Origin: Actinocatenispora sera | GTDB taxonomy: Bacteria > Actinomycetota > Actinomycetes > Mycobacteriales > Micromonosporaceae | DNA: 64,000 nt | Direction of reading: 5' to 3' | NCBI RefSeq assembly: GCF_018324685.1 | Contig: NZ_AP023354.1 | Location: 930,001 to 994,000, forward strand | Shown here: positions 52,387 through 63,469 of the stretch, in pieces | How positions within the stretch are numbered: position 1 is the first letter of the stretch | How the letters are laid out: each line of letters begins with the position of its first letter | The notes under the pieces: model-generated | Told to the model about the DNA's origin: nothing | The model's input: only the letters and a program-made list of their open reading frames with translations | Database searches by the model: none | Translations under genes and position numbers: made by a program

Positions 52387-52444
52387 TTGATCAAGGGATC
52401 GGGGCACGAAGTGCGAGGACTTCCTGCCGCGATCCCTTGATCAA
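52387..52444. repeat. 58-bp TTGATCAA palindromic element, copy 3
   Basis: The arms TTGATCAAGGGATCGG and GCGATCCCTTGATCAA flank a 26-nt centre beginning GGCACG; total length 58 equals copies 1 and 2. It lies between the puuD stop and the purB start on the minus strand. A 20-bp tandem repeat continues directly from its right arm. Confidence 0.85.
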
Positions 52445-52524
52445 CGGGACGAGCCCTTGATCAACGGGACGAGCCCTTGATCAACGGGACGAGCCCTTGA
52501 TCAACGGGACGAGCCCTTGATCAA
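52445..52524. repeat. Four tandem 20-bp units CGGGACGAGCCCTTGATCAA
   Basis: Four identical units CGGGACGAGCCCTTGATCAA start at 52445, 52465, 52485 and 52505. Each ends in the same CCCTTGATCAA as the adjacent 58-bp element's right arm, so the array looks like an expansion of that arm. Confidence 0.95.
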
Positions 52525-52566
52525 CGGGGTGAGACGCCGAGACGCCGCGCCGGCGTGGGGCGTCGG

Positions 52567-53349
52567 TCAGTTGAGGGCGAGGACCTCGTCGGCGGACACC
52601 GGACTGGTCAGGCGGTTGGCCAGCCAGCGGAACGGGGCGATGCCGGCCTGGTCGGTCGCGGTGTGCATCTCGGGGTGCCACTGCACGCCGAGCAGCGGCC
52701 GGTCGACGCCGACGATCGCCTCGACCAGCCCGTCGGACGCGCGGGCGGCGATGGACAGGCCCTCACCGAGCGCGGCGACGCCCTGGTGGTGGTAGCTGTT
52801 GGCGCTGATCTTCTCGGCGCCGGCGAGCGCGGCGAGCGTCGGGTCGGTGATCGTGACCTGGTGGTACGCGGGCTGCCACATGTCGTCGGGGTGCCGGCGA
52901 CCGTCCCGGAACTCGCTGGAGTGCACGACCTCTTCGGAGCGTTCCGGCAGGTGCTGGTGCATCGAACCGCCGAGCGCGACGTTGAGTACCTGCATGCCGC
53001 GGCAGATGCCGAGGATCGGCAGGCCGCGCTCGAACGCGGCGCGGACCAGCCCGAACTCGAACGCGTCCCGGTGCGGTTCCAGCTTGGCCAGCGGGTGCGC
53101 CGGTGCGCCGTAGAGCTCCGGGCCGATGTCGGCGCCGCCGGTCAGCAGCAGACCGTCCAGCATGGAGAGATAGTCGTCGTGCAGTTGCTCTGAGTGCACG
53201 GGAATCGGGACCGGCAGCATGCCGCAGTCGCGTACCCAGCCGAGATACGTACCCGGAGTGATGTCGAGGTGACGTGGGCCGAAGCCGAGTTCGCGGGACT
53301 TCTCCGCCCCGACGCTGTATCCGGTGACCCCAACGACCGGCCGTCGCAC
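52567..53349 (-). CDS. Gamma-glutamyl-gamma-aminobutyrate hydrolase family protein
   Basis: The 260 residues are a class I glutamine-amidotransferase-like hydrolase (PuuD type). The nucleophile is Cys116 in LGICRGMQVLNVALGGSMHQHL, with the family marker GGADIGPELYG. The His-Glu partners lie in VQWHPEMHTATD. PuuD frees GABA from gamma-glutamyl-GABA in putrescine catabolism; no other puu genes are nearby, so other gamma-glutamyl substrates are possible. The GTG at 53349 gives the natural opening RRPVVGVTGYS. Confidence 0.9.
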   Translation of the reverse strand: MRRPVVGVTGYSVGAEKSRELGFGPRHLDITPGTYLGWVRDCGMLPVPIPVHSEQLHDDYLSMLDGLLLTGGADIGPELYGAPAHPLAKLEPHRDAFEFGLVRAAFERGLPILGICRGMQVLNVALGGSMHQHLPERSEEVVHSSEFRDGRRHPDDMWQPAYHQVTITDPTLAALAGAEKISANSYHHQGVAALGEGLSIAARASDGLVEAIVGVDRPLLGVQWHPEMHTATDQAGIAPFRWLANRLTSPVSADEVLALN

Positions 53350-53588
53350 GGCACTACCTCCGACACCCTGGTTCGATTTGTAGGTAAGCAAAGCAGCGTC
53401 AGCGACGATACCGCGCCCGGGTGGATTCGCCACCCACATCATGGGAAGGCATCACCAGAACGTGGAAGGCCGGGGTACTTCCCGGTCACCACCGGAGATC
53501 TCCGGACACCCGCCCGTCACTCGACGTGACGCGCGAGACAGGGGCCGGTCGACCGTTGGACGTACCGGCAGGCAGGGGTGCGGCGCGG

Positions 53589-54875
53589 TCAGGGGCGCAG
53601 GGCCGGATCGGTGACGACGCCGGCGAGGTCGGCCGCGGCGAACGGGAAGTCGACGCTCGCCAGTACCGACTCGGTCAGCAGCACGCGCGACCCGTCCGGG
53701 CGCAGCAGCACCGCACCCCGCTCGACCGCATCGCCGATCGACACCTCGTACGTGACGAGCCGACCACCGTCCGCTTTCCTGTCGTGACAGTACGAGGTGG
53801 TACCGGCGGCGGCGCACACCTGCCGCGGCTCGAGGCGATCGCCGCCGGGCGACGTGGCCAGCAACGCCAGCCGCGGTGCGCCGGGCTGGCCCGGCACCGT
53901 CCAGTCGGCGTACCAGGCATCCGCGGCGCGTGCCCGTGAGTCCGGCAGCCGGCTCGGCCCGGCCGCCGACACCGCCAACGGCACCGGGTCCCGGTACGCG
54001 CGCAGCGCCGCACCGCCAGGCAGGTCCGCCCGCACCGCGGTGTCCAGCGCGGCCCGCTCGGCCTTCGCCGTACCGCCGCGTCGGGCCGGGGCCGCCGACC
54101 GCAGCGTCACCGGTACCGGTGCGGCCAGCGCGGCGCTCGTCGCCGCCCGGGTGAGCGCGGCGCGGTCGTAGCCGTACCGGCCGGTCCGGCTGCGGTCGCC
54201 GACCCGCACCGCGAGATGCGGACCGCGCAGGTGCACGGCCCACCGCGTGTCGTCGGCGGTGTAGGTCGCAACCCGCGTCCCGTACGGGCCGGGCGCGAGC
54301 CGGCACCGCTGCCCGGCCGGGCACGCCGGCAGCGTCCCGGTCGAGTAGGTCAGCGCCAGCCGTACCTCCTCGGTCCGGCCATCCACAGTGGACTCCCAGG
54401 TGCCGTACCAGGCGTTCGCCGAGGCGGCGGCGCTGGCCGGCAGCGCGGTACCGCCGTCCGCCGGGTACAGGCTGCGCAGCGTCAGCCGCGACCTGTGCGG
54501 CAACGCCGCCCGCAACGCCGCGTCCAGCCGGTCCGCGGTCGAGCCGCCCCGTTCGGCCGGCGATGGTGGCGGCCCGGTGCGCTGCCCGGTGCCGAGCATC
54601 GCACCGGCCAGCACCAGTACCACCAGGGCGGCGGTGCCGACCAGCGCGCCGAGGTGGCGGCGCCGGCGGTCCTGCCGGGCGGCGACGAGCAGCCCGTCCG
54701 AGGTGACCCGCATCGGCGGCTCGTCCGAACTCACGTAGTCGCGCAGCGCCTCGCGCAGCGGCTCGTCCCCCGGGGTCTGGCCGGCCGTGTCGTCCGGCGG
54801 CTGCCACCGGTTCGACGCCGCCCACCGGTTCGGCAGCGGATCGCCGGACGGGCCGGGGGGCAGTTCGTCGCGCAT
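53589..54875 (-). CDS. Hypothetical membrane protein, probable anti-sigma partner
   Basis: The 428 residues have a cytosolic N-terminus with Pro/Arg-rich sequence (MRDELPPGPSGDPLPNRWAAS), one membrane helix at about 77-96 (GALVGTAALVVLVLAGAMLG), and a large extracytoplasmic part with Trp-rich and Cys residues (ACPAGQRCRLAPG; VCAAAGTTSYCHD). It starts four bases after an ECF sigma factor stop. That order is typical for anti-sigma or sigma-linked membrane sensors. No zinc anti-sigma motif (HxxxCxxC) is seen, so the role is inferred. Confidence 0.7.
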   Translation of the reverse strand: MRDELPPGPSGDPLPNRWAASNRWQPPDDTAGQTPGDEPLREALRDYVSSDEPPMRVTSDGLLVAARQDRRRRHLGALVGTAALVVLVLAGAMLGTGQRTGPPPSPAERGGSTADRLDAALRAALPHRSRLTLRSLYPADGGTALPASAAASANAWYGTWESTVDGRTEEVRLALTYSTGTLPACPAGQRCRLAPGPYGTRVATYTADDTRWAVHLRGPHLAVRVGDRSRTGRYGYDRAALTRAATSAALAAPVPVTLRSAAPARRGGTAKAERAALDTAVRADLPGGAALRAYRDPVPLAVSAAGPSRLPDSRARAADAWYADWTVPGQPGAPRLALLATSPGGDRLEPRQVCAAAGTTSYCHDRKADGGRLVTYEVSIGDAVERGAVLLRPDGSRVLLTESVLASVDFPFAAADLAGVVTDPALRP

Positions 54876-54879
54876 CGCC

Positions 54880-55365
54880 TCACCGCCCGGACAGCACGCG
54901 CTCGCCGAGCGCGGTACGCAGCGCCTGCACGCCGCGCGCGGTCTGGCTCTTCACCGTGCCCTCGGCGACGCCGAGCAGCTCCGCCACCTCGGCGACCGAC
55001 TGGTCCTCCAGGTAGCGCAGCACCACCATGGCGCGCTGCCGCGGCGACAGCAGGGCGAGCGCCCGGGCCAGGTCGATCCGGTCCTCGCTGCCCGGCGCCG
55101 CGGCCACCCGCTCCGGCACCTCCGGTACCACCTGCTCGCGCCAGGCGCCGCGGCGACCGGACAGGAACAGGTTGAGCAGCGTGCGCCGCGCGTACGCGTC
55201 GACGGTGGGGCGGCGGATGCTACGCCAGTGCCGGTACAGCCGGACGAACGTGGACTGCACCAGGTCCTCGGCGGTGTGCCAGTCGCCGCACAGCGCGTAC
55301 GCCGTCCGGCGCATCGCCTGGCCGCGCGCGGCGAAGTACTCCGCGAACTCGCGCTCCGTGTCCAC
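54880..55365 (-). CDS. ECF sigma factor, SigE family
   Basis: The 161 residues show region 2 (EFAEYFAARGQAMRRTAYALCGDWHTAEDLVQSTFVRLYRHW) and region 4 (LSPRQRAMVVLRYLEDQSVAEVAELLGVAEGTVKSQTARG), as in the SigE-like ECF family of actinomycetes. The GTG at 55365 follows GGGAGG with good spacing; another GTG lies two codons upstream. It forms an operon with the following membrane protein, a plausible signal receptor. The stimulus is unknown. Confidence 0.92.
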   Translation of the reverse strand: MDTEREFAEYFAARGQAMRRTAYALCGDWHTAEDLVQSTFVRLYRHWRSIRRPTVDAYARRTLLNLFLSGRRGAWREQVVPEVPERVAAAPGSEDRIDLARALALLSPRQRAMVVLRYLEDQSVAEVAELLGVAEGTVKSQTARGVQALRTALGERVLSGR

Positions 55366-55494
55366 CGCCACCTCCCGCCGACGACGGCAGGCTACCGGCC
55401 CGGACCCCGCGCCGGCATCCACCACCGGACCGGTACCGCCGATCCGGCCGCTCCGGACCCGGCTGCGGCGAATGGCGGCGCGGCGGGTGTCGGG

Positions 55495-56757
55495 TCAGCG
55501 CGGGACGGTGACGGTGCCCTGCACGGCGGCCAGCGCGATGTCGGAACGGCGCTGCCCGCCCGGCATCGTCACCGACCCGGCCAACCGGTACGCGGCGGCG
55601 CGGGCCGCGGCGAGGTCCTCCCCGGTACCGGTGGTGCACAGCACCCGGCCGCCCGCCGACACCAGCGCACCGTCGGCGCCCCGGGCCGTACCGGCGTGCA
55701 CCACCCCCGGCGCGTCGGCGCCGCTGATCACCGCACCGGTCTCCGGGGTACCCGGGTAGCCGGCGGACGCCAGCACGACCGTCACCGCGGCACCCTCGCG
55801 CCAGGTCAGCGGCGGGTGCTCGGCGAGCCGGCCGGTGGCCGCGGCGTACAGCAGGCCGGCCAGCGGGGTGGTCAGCAGCGGCAGCAGCACCTGCGTCTCC
55901 GGGTCGCCGAACCGGGCGTTGAACTCGATCACCTTCGGACCGTCCGCGGTCAGCGCCAGACCGCAGTAGAGCAGGCCGTTGAACGTCGCGTCGCGGGCCC
56001 GCAGCTCGCCGAGCAGCGGGTGCACCACGTCGCGCAGCACGTCGTCGGTGAGGGTCGGCGGCGCCCACGGCAGCGGCGCGTACGCGCCCATGCCGCCGGT
56101 GTTGGGGCCGGTGTCGCCGTCCCCGATGCGCTTGAAGTCCTGCGCGGCGAGCATCGGCACCGCGGCGGTCCCGTCGGTGAGCACGAACAGCGACACCTCG
56201 GGTCCGGCCAGGTACTCCTCGACGACGACGCTGCCGTCGGTGGGCGCCAGGCAGGCGTCGGCGTGTGCCAGCGCGGCGGCCCGGTCGTCGGTGACCACCA
56301 CGCCCTTGCCGGCGGCCAGCCCGTCGTTCTTCACCACGTACGGGGCGCCGAACTCGTCCAGCGCCGCCGCCACCTCGGCGCGCCCGGCGCAGCTGCGCGC
56401 CCGCGCCGTCGGTACCTTCGCGGCCACCATCACGTCCTTGGCGAACGCCTTCGAGCCCTCCAGCCGGGCCGCCGCCGCGGACGGGCCGAAGCACGCGATC
56501 CCGGCCGCCCGGACCGCGTCGGCGACGCCCGCGACCAGCGGCGCCTCCGGGCCGACCACGACCAGGTCGGCGCGTACCTCGGTGGCCAGCGCGGCGACCG
56601 CGGCCGGGTCGGTCGGCACGACCTCGCGCAGCTCCGCGACCTCCGCCATCCCCGGGTTGCCCGGCGCGCAGACCAGCAGTTCCACCGCCGGGTCGGCGGC
56701 CAACGACAGCGCCAGCGCGTGCTCGCGCCCGCCCGTCCCGATCAGCAGTACCCGCAT
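55495..56757 (-). CDS. purD: Phosphoribosylamine-glycine ligase
   Basis: The 420-residue ATP-grasp enzyme joins glycine to phosphoribosylamine to give GAR. Motifs are MRVLLIGTGGREHALALSLA, APYVVKNDGLAAGKGVVVTD, GPNTGGMGAYAPLPW and KVIEFNARFGDPETQVLLP. It stands downstream of purA, separated by a MITE-like palindrome. Length and all motifs are normal. Confidence 0.96.
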   Translation of the reverse strand: MRVLLIGTGGREHALALSLAADPAVELLVCAPGNPGMAEVAELREVVPTDPAAVAALATEVRADLVVVGPEAPLVAGVADAVRAAGIACFGPSAAAARLEGSKAFAKDVMVAAKVPTARARSCAGRAEVAAALDEFGAPYVVKNDGLAAGKGVVVTDDRAAALAHADACLAPTDGSVVVEEYLAGPEVSLFVLTDGTAAVPMLAAQDFKRIGDGDTGPNTGGMGAYAPLPWAPPTLTDDVLRDVVHPLLGELRARDATFNGLLYCGLALTADGPKVIEFNARFGDPETQVLLPLLTTPLAGLLYAAATGRLAEHPPLTWREGAAVTVVLASAGYPGTPETGAVISGADAPGVVHAGTARGADGALVSAGGRVLCTTGTGEDLAAARAAAYRLAGSVTMPGGQRRSDIALAAVQGTVTVPR

Positions 56758-56882
56758 GCCGGCAGCCTACGTTCCGCAACCCCGGCCGTACCCCTCGCCC
56801 CACGCCGGTTCGGGGGGTCCTCCGGCGTGGCGGCAGGCTCCGGGCGTACCTTCCGGTCCCGAGGTGTCGCGGACCCCGCTCG

Positions 56883-59509
<2,627 letters not shown>

Positions 59510-59678
59510 AACTGCTAGATCTGTCCCGGTCGGGTTCTGTCGAGAGGCCCCAACAGGAAAGCCTGGGGTGGCTGTCCACTAAATCTGCGTCGGCCGGACG
59601 AATGGCCGACAATATCGAGTAGTCCGCTCACCGTCCGCGACCACGCGTCGCGGACCGTACAGGTCACAGGGGGAACTG

Positions 59679-61841
59679 GTGGAGGATTCCCGCACCGGTC
59701 GGCAGTCGACCTCGTCGCCCGCGGATGACGGTGCCCGAACCACCGTCCCGCCCCGCCGGGACGACGCCGCGGCAGCCGGTGCGCCGAACGACGGCGCGCC
59801 CGGGCCGTGGCCACCGGTACCGTCCGGCGACGTCGCCGACGACCCGACCCCGACCGCCCAGCTGGACGACACGGCCGCGCCGGCGGGGCCGGACGCGCCC
59901 TGGCCGCCGCCGGCGCCGGACGCGGGCGGCTGGGGCGGCACGGAGCCGGGCGGCGCCGGCTGGGGCGGCACGGAGCCGGGCGGGGCCGGCTGGCCGGTGG
60001 CCGACACCAACCCGTGGTCGCCGTTCTCCGAGCCCACCCCGGCCGGTGGCGCCGGGTCGGACTGGCCCGCGTTCCAGCCTGCCGACGGCCGGCCGGCCAC
60101 CGCGGACTGGTCCCAACAGCCGGCCGGTACCGACACCGGCTGGCCCGAGCCGCCGGACGTGGACCCGTTCTCCGGTGGTGGCGCCGGCTGGCCGCAGGTC
60201 ACCGACGCGGCACCCACCTCGCCGCAGCCGGGTGCGCCGGCGGCCCGGCCCGCCCCGGCCGACGCGCCCTACGACCACACCCAGGACGGCGTCTTCGACC
60301 AGCTGGCGCTGCCGCCGTTGGCCGACCCGCCGGCGACCGGGCCGGGAGCGCAAGGCCCAGCTACCGCAGGCCAGCACGCCGGGGGGCAGGCTGCGCCGAG
60401 CCCGAACGGCCCCGGCCGACCCGGCGGGCAGGCGGCGCAGCAGCCCGCGCCGCCACAGCCCGGCCAGAACCGGCCCGCGCAGCACCAGGGCGGCCCCGCA
60501 GCTGGCGGCCCGACGCAAGGCGGTCCGGCGCCGGCCGGTCCCGCGCAGGGCGGTCCCGCGCAGAGCGGACCGGCTCAGGCCGGCCCCACGCACGGCGGCC
60601 CTGCGCACGGCGGCCCGGTACAGGGCGGCCCGGTACAGGGCGGCCCGGTACAGGGCGGTCCGGTGCAAGGCGGGGGGACGAACCAGGGCGCCGGGCAGGG
60701 GCAGCCGGCGGTCGACCCGGGCCAGCAGTGGCCGGCGGCGCCGCAGTCGGCGCCACCCGGGTACGACGCTTACCCGCAGCAGCAGGGTTGGGGTGGTGCG
60801 CCGACCCCCCAGCCCGGCGCGCCGCAGTGGGGTGCCGGGCAGCAGTACCAGACCGGGCAGTACCCGCAGGTCGAGCAGCAGCCGCACTACCCGATGCCCG
60901 GGGCGGACCACGCCCCGACCGCGGACGACTTCGCCCAGCGCCGCGCCGCGCGACCCAGCGACCCGGTCGCCTCCCAGGGCGTACGGCGGGCGGTACGGGT
61001 CGGTTCGTTCGGCCTGATGAAGCTCGGCCCCGGCCGCAAGGAGCAGGAGCAGCGGCACGCCGTCGAAATGGTGCGCCGCAACTTCGGCGGGCTGCGGCAG
61101 ATCACCGTGATCAACCCGAAGGGCGGCGCCGGCAAGACCGTCGCGGTGCTGATGGTCGCGATGACGTTCGGCCAGAAGCGCGGCGGCTACGTACTCGCCT
61201 GGGACAACAACGAGACGCAGGGCACCCTCGGGATGCGCGCCGCGCAGGACTTCCACAACCGTACGGTGCGTGACCTGCTGCGCGACCTGGCGCACTTCCG
61301 CGGCCCGACCGGGCGGGTCGGCGACCTCTCCCAGTACGTGCGGTCCCAGGGCGAGGCGATGTTCGACGTACTGGCGTCGGACGAGTCGGCGACCGCCGGC
61401 GAGATGCTCACCGCGGCGGCGTTCCACGACATCCGCGAGGTGGTCAGCCGGTTCTACAAGCTGATCGTGGTCGACACCGGCAACAACGTGCGCGCGGCGA
61501 ACTGGCAGTCCGCGATCGACGCGACCGACCAGCTGGTGGTGTGCATGTCGGCGCGCAACGACTCGGCCGAGACCGCCGCGCGGGCGCTGGACCACCTGGA
61601 GCAGACCGGCCGGCACGACCTGGTCCGGCGGGCGGTCACCGTGGTCTCGATGCCGGCCCACCGCAAGGATCTCGACCTGCCGGCGGTGCAGCGGCACTTC
61701 TCCGCGCGCACCCGGGCGGTGTTGCTCGCGCCGTACGAGAAGCTGCTCGACTCGGGTGAGCCGATCCGCTACGCGGGGCTGTCCCAGTCCAGCCGGGACG
61801 CCTGGCTGAAGATCGCCGCCGCGGTCGCGGAGGGACTCTAG
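59679..61841 (+). CDS. MinD/ParA-like ATPase with long Pro/Gln/Gly-rich N-terminus (EspI-like)
   Basis: The 720 residues split in two. Residues 1-430 are disordered, with repeats such as GGTEPGGAGW and (GGPVQ)n at about residues 310-330. The C-terminal ATPase has the deviant Walker A NPKGGAGKTVAV (479-490), LAWDNNETQGTLGMR, and VVDTGNNVRAANWQSAID. The order resembles EspI-type ESX ATPases of actinobacteria, which regulate or assist type VII secretion. No ESX genes are in the window. The GTG follows AGGTCACAGGGGGAACTG. Function is by analogy. Confidence 0.82.
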   Translation: MEDSRTGRQSTSSPADDGARTTVPPRRDDAAAAGAPNDGAPGPWPPVPSGDVADDPTPTAQLDDTAAPAGPDAPWPPPAPDAGGWGGTEPGGAGWGGTEPGGAGWPVADTNPWSPFSEPTPAGGAGSDWPAFQPADGRPATADWSQQPAGTDTGWPEPPDVDPFSGGGAGWPQVTDAAPTSPQPGAPAARPAPADAPYDHTQDGVFDQLALPPLADPPATGPGAQGPATAGQHAGGQAAPSPNGPGRPGGQAAQQPAPPQPGQNRPAQHQGGPAAGGPTQGGPAPAGPAQGGPAQSGPAQAGPTHGGPAHGGPVQGGPVQGGPVQGGPVQGGGTNQGAGQGQPAVDPGQQWPAAPQSAPPGYDAYPQQQGWGGAPTPQPGAPQWGAGQQYQTGQYPQVEQQPHYPMPGADHAPTADDFAQRRAARPSDPVASQGVRRAVRVGSFGLMKLGPGRKEQEQRHAVEMVRRNFGGLRQITVINPKGGAGKTVAVLMVAMTFGQKRGGYVLAWDNNETQGTLGMRAAQDFHNRTVRDLLRDLAHFRGPTGRVGDLSQYVRSQGEAMFDVLASDESATAGEMLTAAAFHDIREVVSRFYKLIVVDTGNNVRAANWQSAIDATDQLVVCMSARNDSAETAARALDHLEQTGRHDLVRRAVTVVSMPAHRKDLDLPAVQRHFSARTRAVLLAPYEKLLDSGEPIRYAGLSQSSRDAWLKIAAAVAEGL

Positions 61842-61861
61842 GGTCCGACGCGGCCCGGCCG

Positions 61862-62206
61862 CTAGGAGATCGGGTCCAGCGGGATGGCGTGGCGGGTGGC
61901 GCGGGTGGTGCCCCAGTCGTACAGCGCCTGGAGGACGGGGGCGAGGCTGACGCCCTCGTCGGTCAGCCGGTACGAGACGGGTGCCGGCACGCCGTCGTGC
62001 ACGGTGCGGCTGATCAGCCGGGCGCGCTCCAGCTCGCGCAGCCGCTGGGTGAGCATCTTCTCGCTGACGTCGGGCATCCGGCGCCGTAGCTCGCCGTACC
62101 GGTGCACGCCCTCCTTCAGGTGCGCCAGGATCACCGCCGTCCACCTGCGGCCGATGACGTCCATCGTCAGCTCGACCGGGCAGTGGTAGGCGCGGGCGGC
62201 GCTCAC
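61862..62206 (-). CDS. HxlR-family transcriptional regulator
   Basis: The 114 residues begin VSAARAYHCPVELTMDVIGR; the Cys-Pro is the conserved HxlR cysteine. The winged helix is WTAVILAHLKEGVHRYGELRRRMPDVSEKMLTQRLRELERARLI. These regulators respond to aldehydes, redox or quinones, often through the Cys. It is divergent from a monooxygenase gene with 60 bp between starts, which is the usual target arrangement. The GTG at 62206 fits the family opening better than any upstream codon. Confidence 0.9.
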   Translation of the reverse strand: MSAARAYHCPVELTMDVIGRRWTAVILAHLKEGVHRYGELRRRMPDVSEKMLTQRLRELERARLISRTVHDGVPAPVSYRLTDEGVSLAPVLQALYDWGTTRATRHAIPLDPIS

Positions 62207-62266
62207 CGGGCACGCACCGGAAAGTGCGTTCTTGCGGCCGCGCCGGCCCGGTGTTTCGCTGGCTTC

Positions 62267-62581
62267 ATGATCATCGAGTACACCCGCTATCGCATTCCGG
62301 TCGCCGACGCCGAGGCGTTCGAGGCCGCGTACGCCCGCGCCGCGGTGCCGCTGGCGGGCGCGCCGCAGTGCGTCGACTACGAGCTCACCCGGTGCGACGA
62401 CGACCCCGAATCGTACGTCCTGCGCATCACCTGGACGTCGGCTGCCGACCATCTCCAAGGCTTCCGCGGCAGCCCCGCCTTCCGCGCCTTCTTCGCCGAG
62501 ATCAAGCCGTACTTCCCCGCGATCGAGGAGATGCGCCACTACACCCGCACCGCGGTAGTGGGCACCGGCGCCGGCGCCTGA
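62267..62581 (+). CDS. Antibiotic biosynthesis monooxygenase (ABM) domain protein
   Basis: The 104 residues match the ABM fold: MIIEYTRYRIPVADAEAFEAAYARA, QCVDYELTRCDDDPESYVLRITW and FAEIKPYFPAIEEMRHYTRT. The last His-Tyr region is the usual substrate pocket. It is the divergent partner of HxlR, so it is likely induced by a quinone or reactive carbonyl. It has the same fold as the 1950-2276 protein, but the two are not close copies. Confidence 0.88.
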   Translation: MIIEYTRYRIPVADAEAFEAAYARAAVPLAGAPQCVDYELTRCDDDPESYVLRITWTSAADHLQGFRGSPAFRAFFAEIKPYFPAIEEMRHYTRTAVVGTGAGA

Positions 62582-62662
62582 CGCGCCCGCCCCCGCAACC
62601 GCCCGAGCGCCCCAGATTCGGGTAAGGGGTGGGGTTGGGTTTCTTCTCTGTAGACGAGCGGA

Positions 62663-63094
62663 TCAGCCGTCGAGGGCGTCGGCGGCGGAGGGATCGCAGT
62701 CGCGCAGGAAGGTGGCGCACCGGGCCGCCTCGTCGGACTCGCCGATCTGGTCGGCGGCCTGCCCGAGAGCGTGCAGGCAGCGCAGGAAGCCGCGGTTCGG
62801 CAGGTGCGACCACGGCACCGGGCCGAACCCCTTCCAGCCGTTGCGGCGCAGCTGGTCGAGCCCGCGGTGGTACCCGGTCCGCGCGTACGCGTACGCCGTC
62901 ACGACCGCGCCGCTCGCCAGCGCGCGCTCGGCCAGCTCGGCCCAGGCGGCGCTGTAGGCCGGGAAGTGGGCGGCGACCGCGGCGACGTCACCGTCGTCGC
63001 GCAACGCGGCGGCCAGCTCGGCGGCCGGCTCGGGCTCCTCGGCGAGCAGGGTCGCCGGCGGCTCCGGCAGCAGGTTCTGGTGCGACACGCTCAT
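62663..63094 (-). CDS. DUF3151 family protein
   Basis: The 143 residues are largely helical: PAAELAAALRDDGDVAAVAAHFPAYSAAWAELAERAL, then GYHRGLDQLRRNGWKGFGPVPWSHLPNRGFLRCLHALGQAA. The YHRGLDxLRRxGWKGxGPVPW stretch is the hallmark of DUF3151, an actinobacterial family of unknown function, probably a small TPR-like helical protein. The ATG at 63094 begins MSVSHQNLLPEPP, as expected. It has no strong link to neighbours. Confidence 0.9.
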   Translation of the reverse strand: MSVSHQNLLPEPPATLLAEEPEPAAELAAALRDDGDVAAVAAHFPAYSAAWAELAERALASGAVVTAYAYARTGYHRGLDQLRRNGWKGFGPVPWSHLPNRGFLRCLHALGQAADQIGESDEAARCATFLRDCDPSAADALDG

Positions 63095-63469
63095 TCCGCC
63101 AATCGGTACGACATTTCCAGGCCTTCACACTCCGGGCGCGCAGGCTCCCGACACCCGAACGCTACCCGCAGCGGCCCACCGCCGATCCGGCGCCGGGACC
63201 GCGTCGCGGCCGGTCGCGGGTCGACGCCACGGCGCGGAGGCGGGCAGGTACCGACGGCGACGCCCCCGGGTGCGTGTAACACGCGGCCCGCGGTCCCCGA
63301 CGTACCAGGTGTCCGGAGCCTCCCCAGGACCCGGTATGACGGTGGCCCGCCGCTTCGGCGACGGGCCACCGTTCTCGTCTGCCGAGGCGCCCGAGCCCTG
63401 CCGCGGCACCCACGCGAGCACGCTCTGCCGCGGCGCCCGCGACCAAGCTCTGCCCGGGTGTCCGGGAGA
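63095..63469. other. 375-bp intergenic region with terminator hairpin
   Basis: No coding frame here is credible. A hairpin (63339-63372) lies nearer the stop of the right-hand gene and probably ends its transcription. The stretch next to the DUF3151 start (63095-63180) should carry its promoter, but no clear boxes are visible. Confidence 0.55.
63339..63372. terminator. Hairpin terminator for last gene
   Basis: ACGGTGGCCCG (63339-63349) pairs with CGGGCCACCGT (63362-63372), with the 12-nt loop CCGCTTCGGCGA. It is about 100 bases downstream of the 63470 gene stop on the minus strand. Confidence 0.7.

Noticed and set aside
59664-62213. Minus-strand open frame of 849 codons opposite the EspI-like gene
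   Set aside because: The repetitive Arg/Ala text mirrors the Pro/Gln/Gly repeats of the opposite strand; no motifs or start signal.
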